Shown here in pieces: positions 1-5,407 of a DNA stretch of 5,407 bases. This stretch comes from M3007 sp964630705. GTDB taxonomy: Bacteria; Bacteroidota; Bacteroidia; Chitinophagales; Saprospiraceae. Where the stretch lies: the NCBI GenBank assembly GCA_964630705.1, contig CAZVZH010000275.1, positions 1-5,407 on the forward strand, read 5' to 3'. Positions within the stretch are counted from its first letter, which is position 1, and every line of letters begins with the position of its first letter. The notes beneath the pieces were generated by a model. The model made no database searches. It saw nothing but the letters and a program-made list of their open reading frames with translations, and had not been told where the DNA came from. Made by a program: the position numbers and the translations under genes.

Positions 1-57
1 TCGGCGGCGCAAGTGGCGGCGCTGAAAGCCGGGCAAATGCCGGCGGGGGAATTGTAG
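1..57 (+). CDS. C-terminal tail of a possible convergent gene (partial, unknown)
   Basis: An open frame enters from the left edge and stops at TAG 55-57, giving an 18-residue Ala-rich tail (SAAQVAALKAGQMPAGEL). Its third codon positions are mostly G or C, like the neighbouring real genes, and it ends 7 nt before the stop of the convergent transporter gene, which is a normal tail-to-tail arrangement. No family can be named from so few residues. It could also be chance open frame in GC-rich DNA; the flanking sequence would decide. Confidence 0.35.
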   Translation, partial: SAAQVAALKAGQMPAGEL

Positions 58-64
58 CGGGTAT

Positions 65-970
65 TTACCGGAACGTTTTGATCAAAATCAGGATGCTCCA
101 AAAAATGATCATCAGCCCGACAGCTACGCCCATGGTCCGGCGCGGCAACCGGCCGGCGAGTAGCGCTCCCACGGGCGCCGCCACCACTCCGCCCAGGGCG
201 AGGGCCAGGATGACCGGCCAATGGCTCAGGCCGAGAAACGAAACAAAGGTAAAGGCGCTGGCCAGGGTGATGAAAAATTCGGACAGGCTGACCGAACCGA
301 TCACGTACCGCGGCGTATTCCCTTTGCTGATGAGTGTACCGGTCACGAGCGGCCCCCAGCCGCCTCCGCCGAAAGCATCGAGGAAGCCGCCGAGCCCGGC
401 CAGCCAGATCAGCTGGCGCGTACCGGCGGCGGTAGGCGGGGTCGGCACGAAGGTGCGCCACAAGATGCGCAGGCCCAATAGCATGGCATAGGCCGCCAGG
501 ATGGGTTTGACCAGCATGGAGCCCTGTCCGTCGAGCCAGATCAACAACCAGGCGCCCCCCACTGCGCCCAAAATGCCCGGTATCACCAGGGCCCGGAACA
601 AATCGCGGCGCACATTGCCGAAGCGGTAGTGGCTGTACCCCGATGCGCCGGCGGCGAAAATTTCGGCGGTATGAATTGACGACGACATGGTCGCTGCCGG
701 CACGTTCAGCGCAATCAGGCCGATGGCAGCGGTAACGCCGTAGCCCATGCCCAACACGCCGTCGACCAGCTGGGCCAAAAACCCGATGGTCAGAAACAAC
801 CAGAACCGGTCGGTCAGTCGTTCGTGTACCCCGGAACCGAAAGCCAGTTGAAGCGCCAGCACCATGCCGAACGCCATGACCAAAACCGTCGCCAGCCGCC
901 GCCAGTTGCGTGCGCCCAGGTTTTCTATGGGGTCTTGCGGTGGGGCCGGTTTCGGGTCAGGCGAAGTCAT
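65..970 (-). CDS. TauE/SafE-family membrane transporter of sulfur anions
   Basis: A 301-residue polytopic inner-membrane protein of the TauE/SafE (formerly DUF81) family. After a Pro-rich cytoplasmic N-terminus (about residues 1-22) come roughly eight hydrophobic segments. The two half-repeats typical of the family are visible: GFLAQLVDGVLGMGYG at 63-78 and GGFLDAFGGGGWGP at 194-207. The length is normal for the family. The ATG at 970 overlaps the end of cysN by 14 nt in another frame, so translation is probably coupled and it is the last gene of the cysHDN operon. Characterised family members export sulfite or sulfoacetate, and some relatives within assimilatory clusters have been proposed as sulfate permeases. 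Operon position therefore suggests a sulfur anion, but substrate and direction (sulfate uptake or sulfite efflux) cannot be read from sequence. No signal peptide or frame defect is seen. Confidence 0.9.
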   Translation of the reverse strand: MTSPDPKPAPPQDPIENLGARNWRRLATVLVMAFGMVLALQLAFGSGVHERLTDRFWLFLTIGFLAQLVDGVLGMGYGVTAAIGLIALNVPAATMSSSIHTAEIFAAGASGYSHYRFGNVRRDLFRALVIPGILGAVGGAWLLIWLDGQGSMLVKPILAAYAMLLGLRILWRTFVPTPPTAAGTRQLIWLAGLGGFLDAFGGGGWGPLVTGTLISKGNTPRYVIGSVSLSEFFITLASAFTFVSFLGLSHWPVILALALGGVVAAPVGALLAGRLPRRTMGVAVGLMIIFWSILILIKTFR

Positions 971-2213
971 CGCTATCGGCGGGTTGCAGCATGCCGGCAG
1001 CCACCGTTTGCCGCTGTTGTTCGTGGATCAGGATGAAAGCGCCTGTTTTGCGGTTTTCCAGGTAGGGGTCGAAAGCGAGTGGAGCGCTGGTACGGAGGCG
1101 GACCAGACCCAGATCGTTGGCGTTCAGGGCTTCGGGATTGGGGATTTTATCCAGTTGACGGATGTCTAGTTTGTAGTCGATGCCCTGCACGATGGCTTTA
1201 ACCGTGGCGCTGTGGTGTTGGAGCAGGAGCCGGTCGCCGCGCCGCAGCGGCTGATCGGCGGTGACGCAAAGCATGGCGGTCAGATCCTGGCTCCACTGGG
1301 GCAAGTGGTCTTCCGGCACGATGGAAGCCCCCCGGCTGATGTCGATCTGATCAGTCAGGTGGAAAACAGCTGGTTGGGGCGCTTGGGCGTGTTCAACCTG
1401 CTGTTGGTGCACTTCGATGGCTGAAATGGTCGTGCTGATACCGGATGGAAAAACCCGCACCCGGTCGCCCTGGCGGTAAGCGCCCGATTGCACCTGGCCA
1501 GCGTAGCCCCGGTAGTCGTGCAGGTCGGCGCTTTGCGGCCGGATGACGTATTGCACCTGAAAACGGGCGGGGCTGTGCCGGTCGGCGCCGTGCTCCAGGT
1601 TTTCCAGGTATTCGAGCAGAGCCGGGCCGAGGTACCAGGGCATGTTTTCGGCCCTGCGCACCACATTTTCGCCGGTCAGGGCGCTCATGGGCAGGAAATG
1701 GCGGGTGGAAAAATGTAACGACCCGGCAAATTTTTCAAACTCCACGACAATGTTGTCGAACACTCCAGAGCGGTAAGCCGCCAGGTCCATTTTGTTGATA
1801 CAAACTATCAGGTGCGGAATACCCAGCAGGGCAGCAATGGCCGTGTGGCGGCGGGTTTGTTCGATCACGCCGTTGCGGGCGTCGACGAGGATCAGGGCGG
1901 CGTCGGCGTTGGAGGCGCCGCTTACCATGTTGCGGGTATACTGAATATGGCCGGGCGCATCGGCCAGAATAAACTTACGGCGGTTGGTGGTGAAATATTT
2001 ATAAGCGACGTCGATGGTGATGCCTTGTTCGCGTTCGGAGCGCAGGCCGTCGGTGAGCAGAGCCAGGTTGGGGGCGGCGGCGGGGCCCGACTGGCGTTCG
2101 ATAGCTTCGAGCACGTCGGGCGAAACGGCATGGCTGTCGAAGAGCAGGCGCCCAATGAGGGTGCTTTTGCCGTCGTCGACACTGCCGCAGGTGATCAGGC
2201 GAAGGAGGTGCAT
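957..2213 (-). CDS. cysN: Sulfate adenylyltransferase subunit 1 (GTPase), CysN
   Basis: The 418-residue regulatory GTPase subunit of ATP sulfurylase. With CysD it makes adenosine 5'-phosphosulfate (APS) and pyrophosphate from sulfate and ATP, and GTP hydrolysis drives the unfavourable reaction. All G motifs are present: P-loop GSVDDGKS at 10-17, switch I REQGITIDVAY at 61-71, DAPGH at 85-89, NKMD at 140-143 and SAL at 177-179. EF-Tu-like beta-barrel domains II and III follow (about 210-410). It is shorter than the 475-residue E. coli protein and has no C-terminal APS kinase (CysC) domain, unlike the NodQ-type fusions. The ATG at 2213 places the P-loop at the usual distance from the N-terminus. 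The gene starts 27 nt after cysD and its end overlaps the transporter gene by 14 nt. No clear Shine-Dalgarno sequence precedes it. Confidence 0.96.
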   Translation of the reverse strand: MHLLRLITCGSVDDGKSTLIGRLLFDSHAVSPDVLEAIERQSGPAAAPNLALLTDGLRSEREQGITIDVAYKYFTTNRRKFILADAPGHIQYTRNMVSGASNADAALILVDARNGVIEQTRRHTAIAALLGIPHLIVCINKMDLAAYRSGVFDNIVVEFEKFAGSLHFSTRHFLPMSALTGENVVRRAENMPWYLGPALLEYLENLEHGADRHSPARFQVQYVIRPQSADLHDYRGYAGQVQSGAYRQGDRVRVFPSGISTTISAIEVHQQQVEHAQAPQPAVFHLTDQIDISRGASIVPEDHLPQWSQDLTAMLCVTADQPLRRGDRLLLQHHSATVKAIVQGIDYKLDIRQLDKIPNPEALNANDLGLVRLRTSAPLAFDPYLENRKTGAFILIHEQQRQTVAAGMLQPADSDDFA

Positions 2214-2240
2214 AGCAGGGTAGTTGTAGTGAGCGGTGGT

Positions 2241-3152
<912 letters not shown>

Positions 3153-3157
3153 ACCGA

Positions 3158-3889
3158 TTATTTTATCATTCTTGATGACGTGTGTTGGTGCAGGCCGCAC
3201 TCCTTGCTGCCGGCGTTCTCCCACCACCAACGGCCGGCGCGGAAATCGTCGCCGGGGCCGATGGCCCGGGTGCAGGGCGCGCAGCCGATGCTGACGAAGC
3301 CCTGGTCGTGCAGGTTGTTGTAGGGTACGTTGTGATGGCGGATGAAGGCGTGGGTTTGTTCGAACGTCCAGTCGAACAAAGGGTGGTATTTGAGGAGCCC
3401 GCGGCCGGCGTCCCATTCCAGGGCTTCCATGTTTTGGCGGTTGCCCGACTGTTCGGCGCGGATGCCTGTGATCCACAGGGCTTGCCCGGCCAGGGCGCGG
3501 TCGAGCGGTTCCACTTTCCGGATGTGGCAGCAGGTTTTGCGGTTTTCCACCGAGCTGTAAAAACTGTTGGGCCCTTTTTCGGAAATAAACGCCTGCAAAG
3601 CGCCGGCCTGTGGTGTAAAGGTTTCGATAGCCACTTGGTAGCGCTCCAGGGTGCGCGACCAGGTAGAGTAGGTTTCTGGAAAAAGCCGGCCGGTATCGAG
3701 CGTGAACACCCGGATGGGCAGGCATTCAGAAAAAATCAGGTGGCAAATCGCTTGGTCTTCCAGGCCGAAACTGGTAGAAAAACTGACGCGGGCCGGAAAC
3801 TTCCCGGCCAAAAAAGCCAGGTTTTGCGCGAGGTCGCCGCCGGAAAGCGCGGCGCGTAAATTTTCGAGTTGATCGAACAGGTTGGTCAT
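3158..3889 (-). CDS. cysH: Assimilatory APS reductase (CysH, iron-sulfur type)
   Basis: A 243-residue cytoplasmic reductase that converts APS to sulfite and AMP using thioredoxin or glutaredoxin. Motifs in order: SFGLEDQ at 40-46, TLDTGRLFPETY at 63-74, the Cys pair CC at 120-121, GIRAEQS at 142-148, the second Cys pair CAPC at 203-206, and the catalytic ECGLH at 230-234. The CC plus CxxC set binds a [4Fe-4S] cluster in APS-reducing enzymes and is absent from E. coli-type PAPS reductases, so APS is the likely substrate; this fits the lack of a cysC gene or domain here. The ATG at 3887-3889 is chosen over an in-frame TTG at 3925 because the TTG lies inside the leader terminator hairpin and would add 12 unconserved residues. 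It is the first gene of the operon and is preceded by the attenuator leader. No Shine-Dalgarno sequence is visible. Confidence 0.95.
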   Translation of the reverse strand: MTNLFDQLENLRAALSGGDLAQNLAFLAGKFPARVSFSTSFGLEDQAICHLIFSECLPIRVFTLDTGRLFPETYSTWSRTLERYQVAIETFTPQAGALQAFISEKGPNSFYSSVENRKTCCHIRKVEPLDRALAGQALWITGIRAEQSGNRQNMEALEWDAGRGLLKYHPLFDWTFEQTHAFIRHHNVPYNNLHDQGFVSIGCAPCTRAIGPGDDFRAGRWWWENAGSKECGLHQHTSSRMIK

Positions 3890-3916
3890 ACAGGCGAATG
3901 CGTTGGGTGGAGGCCT

Positions 3917-3961
3917 AAAAACCAACAGCCCTTCGGAAGATATGCTTCCGAAGGGCTGTTG
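3917..3961 (-). terminator. Leader terminator (attenuator hairpin) upstream of cysH
   Basis: A perfect 17-bp inverted repeat (arms 3945-3961 and 3923-3939, 5-nt loop 3940-3944) is followed on the minus strand by one G and a run of five U (3921-3917). This is an intrinsic terminator placed between the operon promoter and cysH, with 27 nt left before the cysH ATG. It is not the end of a long upstream gene: the only frame before it is the short Cys-rich leader ORF. Its 5' arm also pairs with an upstream leader segment, as expected for an attenuator. A terminator placed in front of its own operon implies regulated read-through. Confidence 0.88.
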
Positions 3962-4022
3962 ACTACAAGCAGGTAGCGACGTCGCCGCTGTTCAGGTGTA
4001 TAGCCTGCTTGTTCCCTCCGGA
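3947..4022 (-). promoter_or_regulatory. Candidate antiterminator of the cys leader
   Basis: Two segments in tandem can pair with downstream RNA in a way that destroys the terminator. ACAAGCAGG (4012-4004) pairs perfectly with CCTGCTTGT (3973-3965). Directly before it, TCCGGAGGG (4022-4014) pairs over 9 bp, with one G-U, with CCCTTCGGA (3955-3947), which is the core of the terminator 5' arm. The composite stem is 18 bp with a 1-nt/9-nt internal bulge. The inner stem can form first and bring the outer strands together before the terminator 3' arm is made. A competing local hairpin, CTTCGG (4030-4025) with CCGGAG (4021-4016) across a 3-nt loop, could sequester the outer strand when no ribosome masks it. 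The pairings were checked by hand; folding energies were not computed. Confidence 0.68.
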
Positions 4023-4078
4023 GCCCGAAGACAACAGCAACAACAGCTACACATCGTGTTTACAGCAAACTTGGTCAT
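3992..4078 (-). CDS. Polycysteine leader peptide of the cysHDN operon
   Basis: A 28-residue ORF from ATG 4078-4076 to TGA 3994-3992. Codons 9-16 read M-C-S-C-C-C-C-C, so six of seven consecutive codons at 4051-4031 are Cys codons (five TGT, one TGC). Cys is otherwise a rare residue, and this run lies between the operon promoter and a terminator hairpin in front of sulfate-reduction genes. The peptide itself is probably disposable; its translation would sense the supply of Cys-tRNA. A second in-frame ATG (codon 9, 4054-4052) directly before the first Cys would give a 20-residue version. There is no ribosome binding site, and the predicted transcript starts only about 2-6 nt before the first ATG. 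The stop codon lies inside the loop of the inner antiterminator stem, so a ribosome reaching it should break that stem. Analogous polycysteine upstream ORFs are known before sulfur genes in mycobacteria. Confidence 0.82.
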   Translation of the reverse strand: MTKFAVNTMCSCCCCCLRAPEGTSRLYT

Positions 4079-4086
4079 AACGGGCA

Positions 4087-4118
4087 CAAACATAGTTGCC
4101 ACAACCGGGAATTACAAA
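4087..4118 (-). promoter_or_regulatory. Promoter of the cys leader and cysHDN operon (Bacteroidota type)
   Basis: On the minus strand TTTG (4118-4115) is followed after 20 nt by TATGTTTG (4094-4087), an exact match to the Bacteroidota primary sigma consensus (TTTG at -33, TAnnTTTG at -7). Transcription should begin about 4-7 nt after the -7 box, near 4080-4083, leaving 2-6 nt before the leader-peptide ATG. The spacer contains an inverted repeat (GTTG-CCA-CAAC, 4095-4105) touching the -7 box. Confidence 0.78.
4095..4105. promoter_or_regulatory. Possible operator half-sites in the promoter spacer
   Basis: GTTG-CCA-CAAC is a perfect 4+3+4 inverted repeat lying between the -33 and -7 boxes of the cys promoter and directly abutting the -7 box. 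A regulator bound here would block RNA polymerase. At only 8 paired positions it could be chance, and no regulator gene is present in the window. Confidence 0.25.
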
Positions 4119-4133
4119 TTTTGCTGCGTTTCG

Positions 4134-4163
4134 AAAAAAGCGCGGGGTCAGAAAAAACGCTCT
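4134..4163 (-). terminator. Weak candidate terminator after the lipoprotein gene
   Basis: Downstream of the lipoprotein stop the minus strand holds two runs of six T (4157-4152 and 4139-4134). A short stem AGCG (4161-4158) with CGCT (4142-4139), extendable by one G-U, can form before the second run. The stem is only 4-5 bp with a long loop, so termination here is plausible but weakly supported. It would separate the lipoprotein transcript from the cys promoter just downstream. Confidence 0.3.
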
Positions 4164-4197
4164 GCCCGGCGGAAAACCAACGTTAAACACCTGATAG

Positions 4198-4932
4198 TCA
4201 GCGCCCGACCTGGGCATTGGCAGTTTCCTCCACATCCGTGCGCAACAGCAGGCCGGTAGCCACGGCGGCGATCACCGTGCTGGTTTCGGCGTCGAGCTGC
4301 GGGTCGATCCAAACGGCCCCTTTGTTGACGGTGGAAACGGTAGCGACGACTTTACCGCCGATGCGAAATTCGTGGCCGTACACCGCCAGTTGTCGCATCC
4401 ATTCGGGCTGGCCTTTCAGGCCGCGCACGGCCTGGATGTCGATACGGCGGGCGCCGTTTTGGGCAAATCCCGCGGAGGCTTGCTCGCGCAGGAAATCGCC
4501 GTTCGGGTTATGCAGGATAAAATCCCAACCGGTTGCGGCCCCGGGCAGGCGAATGTTGCCGGCGAAAAAGTTTTGGTAGTCGATCGGGATACCGAAAAAA
4601 TCGCGCACCAGGGGCAGCTCCGTGCTTTTGAATTTACTCACGCAGGATACTTCCATTTGTACATTTTCGGGGCCAAACTGCGTAAACCGCAGTTTTTCTT
4701 TGGCGCCCTGAAACCGGAGCAGGAAAGGAATATTGTAGCCTTGCGTCCAGCCGCGACGCACCTTGTCGGTTCGGTAAGGGCCGTAGCGAATGACCTGGCC
4801 GATTTGCAGCCCGTTACGGCCTTTTACGGGCATGGCCTCGGCGGTGAGCGTGGGGTCGAGGTTGATTTCGGGGGTGCGGCAGGCCGACAACGCGGCGAGC
4901 AGCAGCAGGGCGATGGCAGACAAACGGTACAT
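4198..4932 (-). CDS. Lipoprotein of unknown function
   Basis: A 244-residue predicted lipoprotein. Residues 1-17 form a signal peptide with a Leu-rich core and the lipobox L-S-A-C ends at Cys18, the acylation site. No transmembrane helix is expected after processing, so it should sit on a membrane facing the periplasm or outside. The mature part looks like one soluble, beta-rich domain with no catalytic motif I recognise. The C-terminal third (a GHEFRIGGKVVATVS stretch near residue 190, then VWIDPQLD and a hydrophobic AAVATGLLL segment) loosely recalls LURP-one/tubby-like folds, but this is a guess. The ATG at 4932 gives an ideal signal peptide. It is co-directional with the cys operon, 120 nt before the leader ATG, but the cys promoter and leader lie between them, so a shared job is not implied. 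Confidence 0.85.
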   Translation of the reverse strand: MYRLSAIALLLLAALSACRTPEINLDPTLTAEAMPVKGRNGLQIGQVIRYGPYRTDKVRRGWTQGYNIPFLLRFQGAKEKLRFTQFGPENVQMEVSCVSKFKSTELPLVRDFFGIPIDYQNFFAGNIRLPGAATGWDFILHNPNGDFLREQASAGFAQNGARRIDIQAVRGLKGQPEWMRQLAVYGHEFRIGGKVVATVSTVNKGAVWIDPQLDAETSTVIAAVATGLLLRTDVEETANAQVGR

Positions 4933-5120
4933 AGCTGGGTGGTTTTGTTTTAAAATAACATGCCGGGCGGCAACAGGCGGTAGACGGCAGCGCAGGCGCT
5001 GCAGGTCGCAAACAGGTATATTGCTTAGGATTTTTTTAACCTTTCCGAACCGACCAGAAATGCGCCGCCAACAGATCAGGAACTTAGCACAACCAGGCCT
5101 CTATTGGGTATGTAGGTATA

Positions 5121-5158
5121 AATTGGCTGAAAAAACCGGTGGGCAAGGGTAGCCAATT
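5121..5158. repeat. 8-bp perfect inverted repeat
   Basis: AATTGGCT (5121-5128) and AGCCAATT (5151-5158) are perfect complements separated by 22 nt. The repeat lies mid-way in the divergent intergenic region. It could be part of a structured RNA or a regulator site. There is no T-run directly after it on either strand, so it is not a clear terminator. Confidence 0.4.
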
Positions 5159-5196
5159 GCACAGAGTCCGGCGGCGACACTATCGGTAATAGACTT

Positions 5197-5228
5197 TTTC
5201 GAGAGCCTAAAAAGCGGATGTACCTTTA
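5197..5228 (+). promoter_or_regulatory. Candidate promoter of the secreted-protein gene
   Basis: TTTC (5197-5200), a 20-nt spacer, then TACCTTTA (5221-5228): each box differs by one base from the Bacteroidota TTTG / TAnnTTTG consensus, with the same spacing as the strong cys promoter in this window. Transcription would begin near 5232-5235 and leave a 5' leader of about 45 nt before the ATG at 5281. Confidence 0.42.
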
Positions 5229-5234
5229 CAGCCA

Positions 5235-5263
5235 CTAAATCCGTGAGACGATTTAGAAGTCTC
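5235..5263 (+). promoter_or_regulatory. Interlocking inverted repeats in the 5' leader
   Basis: CTAAATC (5235-5241) pairs with GATTTAG (5250-5256), 7 bp with an 8-nt loop. GAGAC inside that loop (5245-5249) is complementary to GTCTC just downstream (5259-5263). The two stems are either alternatives or a pseudoknot-like arrangement, although the 2-nt connecting loop (5257-5258) is short for a full pseudoknot. They start at the predicted transcription start and end 17 nt before the ATG at 5281. Confidence 0.35.
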
Positions 5264-5280
5264 CGCCTACTTCCTCGATT

Positions 5281-5407
5281 ATGAAAAAATGGTTCCCCCT
5301 GCTCGGGCTGCTGCTTCCGGCACTGCTCACGGCCCAACTTACTCTTCGCATTACCGGCATTCCAGCCAATACCCCCGCCATGGACCGGCTGTACCTGGCC
5401 GGCAATT
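5281..5407 (+). CDS. Secreted protein, N-terminal fragment (probable carbohydrate-active or esterase-type)
   Basis: The frame opens at ATG 5281 and runs off the right edge after 42 codons. Residues 1-19 form a Sec signal peptide (MKKWF, then a Leu-rich core) with likely cleavage after LLTA, before Gln19. The mature start reads LTLRITGIPANTPAMDRLYL followed by AGN. A beta strand, an IPANTP motif, then (I/L)Y(L/I)AGN is how starch-binding-like or immunoglobulin-like N-terminal modules begin in many Bacteroidota secreted esterases and glycoside hydrolases, so such a module is likely; the catalytic part, if any, is outside the window. A near-consensus promoter lies about 50 nt upstream and the mRNA leader may be structured. 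There is no Shine-Dalgarno site, as elsewhere in the window. Gene identity beyond secreted protein is inference. Confidence 0.75.
   Translation, partial: MKKWFPLLGLLLPALLTAQLTLRITGIPANTPAMDRLYLAGN

Larger units (their letters stand above)
4933..5280. other. Intergenic region between divergent genes
   Basis: These 348 nt separate the lipoprotein start (minus) from the secreted-protein start (plus). I find no convincing protein gene; a 78-codon minus-strand frame (5101-5337) runs antisense into the start of the secreted protein and looks like a shadow. Contents seen: a GC-rich 6-bp hairpin GCAGCG-CAGG-CGCTGC (4987-5002) in the probable 5' leader of the lipoprotein mRNA, an 8-bp inverted repeat (5121-5158), a short CTAT-CGGTA-ATAG hairpin (5180-5192), a candidate plus-strand promoter (5197-5228), and two interlocking inverted repeats (5235-5263). 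No tRNA or known riboswitch consensus was recognised. Confidence 0.6.

Noticed and set aside
3153..3725. N-terminal extension of cysD into the cysH region
   Set aside because: The frame is open but encodes Pro/Arg-rich out-of-frame cysH sequence. The ATG at 3152 gives the standard CysD N-terminus and a 5-nt operon gap.
3182..3859. 225-codon plus-strand frame antisense to cysH
   Set aside because: It mirrors the cysH coding frame almost end to end and shows no domain of its own; cysH carries all APS-reductase motifs.
3890..3925. TTG start for cysH 12 codons upstream
   Set aside because: It lies within the terminator stem and U-run, and the added residues are not family-like; the ATG at 3889 fits.
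3917..4083. SAM or cobalamin riboswitch in front of cysH
   Set aside because: I see no SAM-I or SAM-II core and no B12 box. The leader is explained better by the Cys-codon ORF and the competing stems.
4047..4235. 62-codon minus-strand frame spanning the lipoprotein end and the leader
   Set aside because: It overlaps the lipoprotein stop, the cys promoter and part of the leader ORF in another frame, and has no motif.
5009..5020. TATACCTGTTTG on the minus strand as the lipoprotein promoter
   Set aside because: It resembles TAnnTTTG only with two extra bases inserted, and no -33 box was evident at the right distance.
5101..5337. 78-codon minus-strand frame
   Set aside because: It is antisense to the signal-peptide region of the plus-strand secreted protein, Arg-rich, and lacks any recognisable domain.

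Overview
The window looks like a fairly GC-rich member of the Bacteroidota; I cannot resolve the genus. Three things point there. There is a textbook Bacteroidota promoter (TTTG, 20-nt spacer, TATGTTTG). Shine-Dalgarno sites are absent in front of almost every gene. There is a lipobox lipoprotein, and a secreted protein starts at the right edge with a style common in that phylum.

Most of the window is one minus-strand sulfur-assimilation operon read right to left: cysH (APS reductase, 3158-3889), cysD (sulfate adenylyltransferase small subunit, 2241-3152), cysN (its GTPase subunit, 957-2213) and a TauE/SafE-family membrane transporter (65-970). Gaps are 5 and 27 nt, and the last two genes overlap by 14 nt. 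CysD/CysN activate sulfate to APS and CysH reduces APS to sulfite. CysH carries both iron-sulfur cysteine pairs of the APS-type enzymes and no APS kinase is present in the window, so the route appears to bypass PAPS. The membrane protein probably moves sulfate, sulfite or another sulfur anion.

The standout is the 190-nt leader between the operon promoter (4087-4118) and cysH. It holds an untracked 28-codon ORF (3992-4078) whose codons 9-16 read MCSCCCCC, followed by a perfect 17-bp hairpin with a U-run (3917-3961) that ends 27 nt before cysH. A competing two-part 18-bp antiterminator (3947-4022) can also be drawn. Together these form a complete candidate cysteine-codon attenuator: cysteine shortage stalls ribosomes on the Cys run, lets the antiterminator form and switches on cysteine precursor synthesis. 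The predicted transcription start lies only a few bases before the leader ATG, so the leader peptide is probably translated from an almost leaderless mRNA.

To the right, a lipoprotein of unknown function (4198-4932, minus) is transcribed toward the cys operon, but the cys operon has its own promoter. A 348-nt intergenic region (4933-5280) separates it from a divergent secreted protein (5281 to the right edge, plus) and contains a weak promoter and several inverted repeats. At the left edge, the last 18 codons of a possible plus-strand gene converge on the transporter gene.
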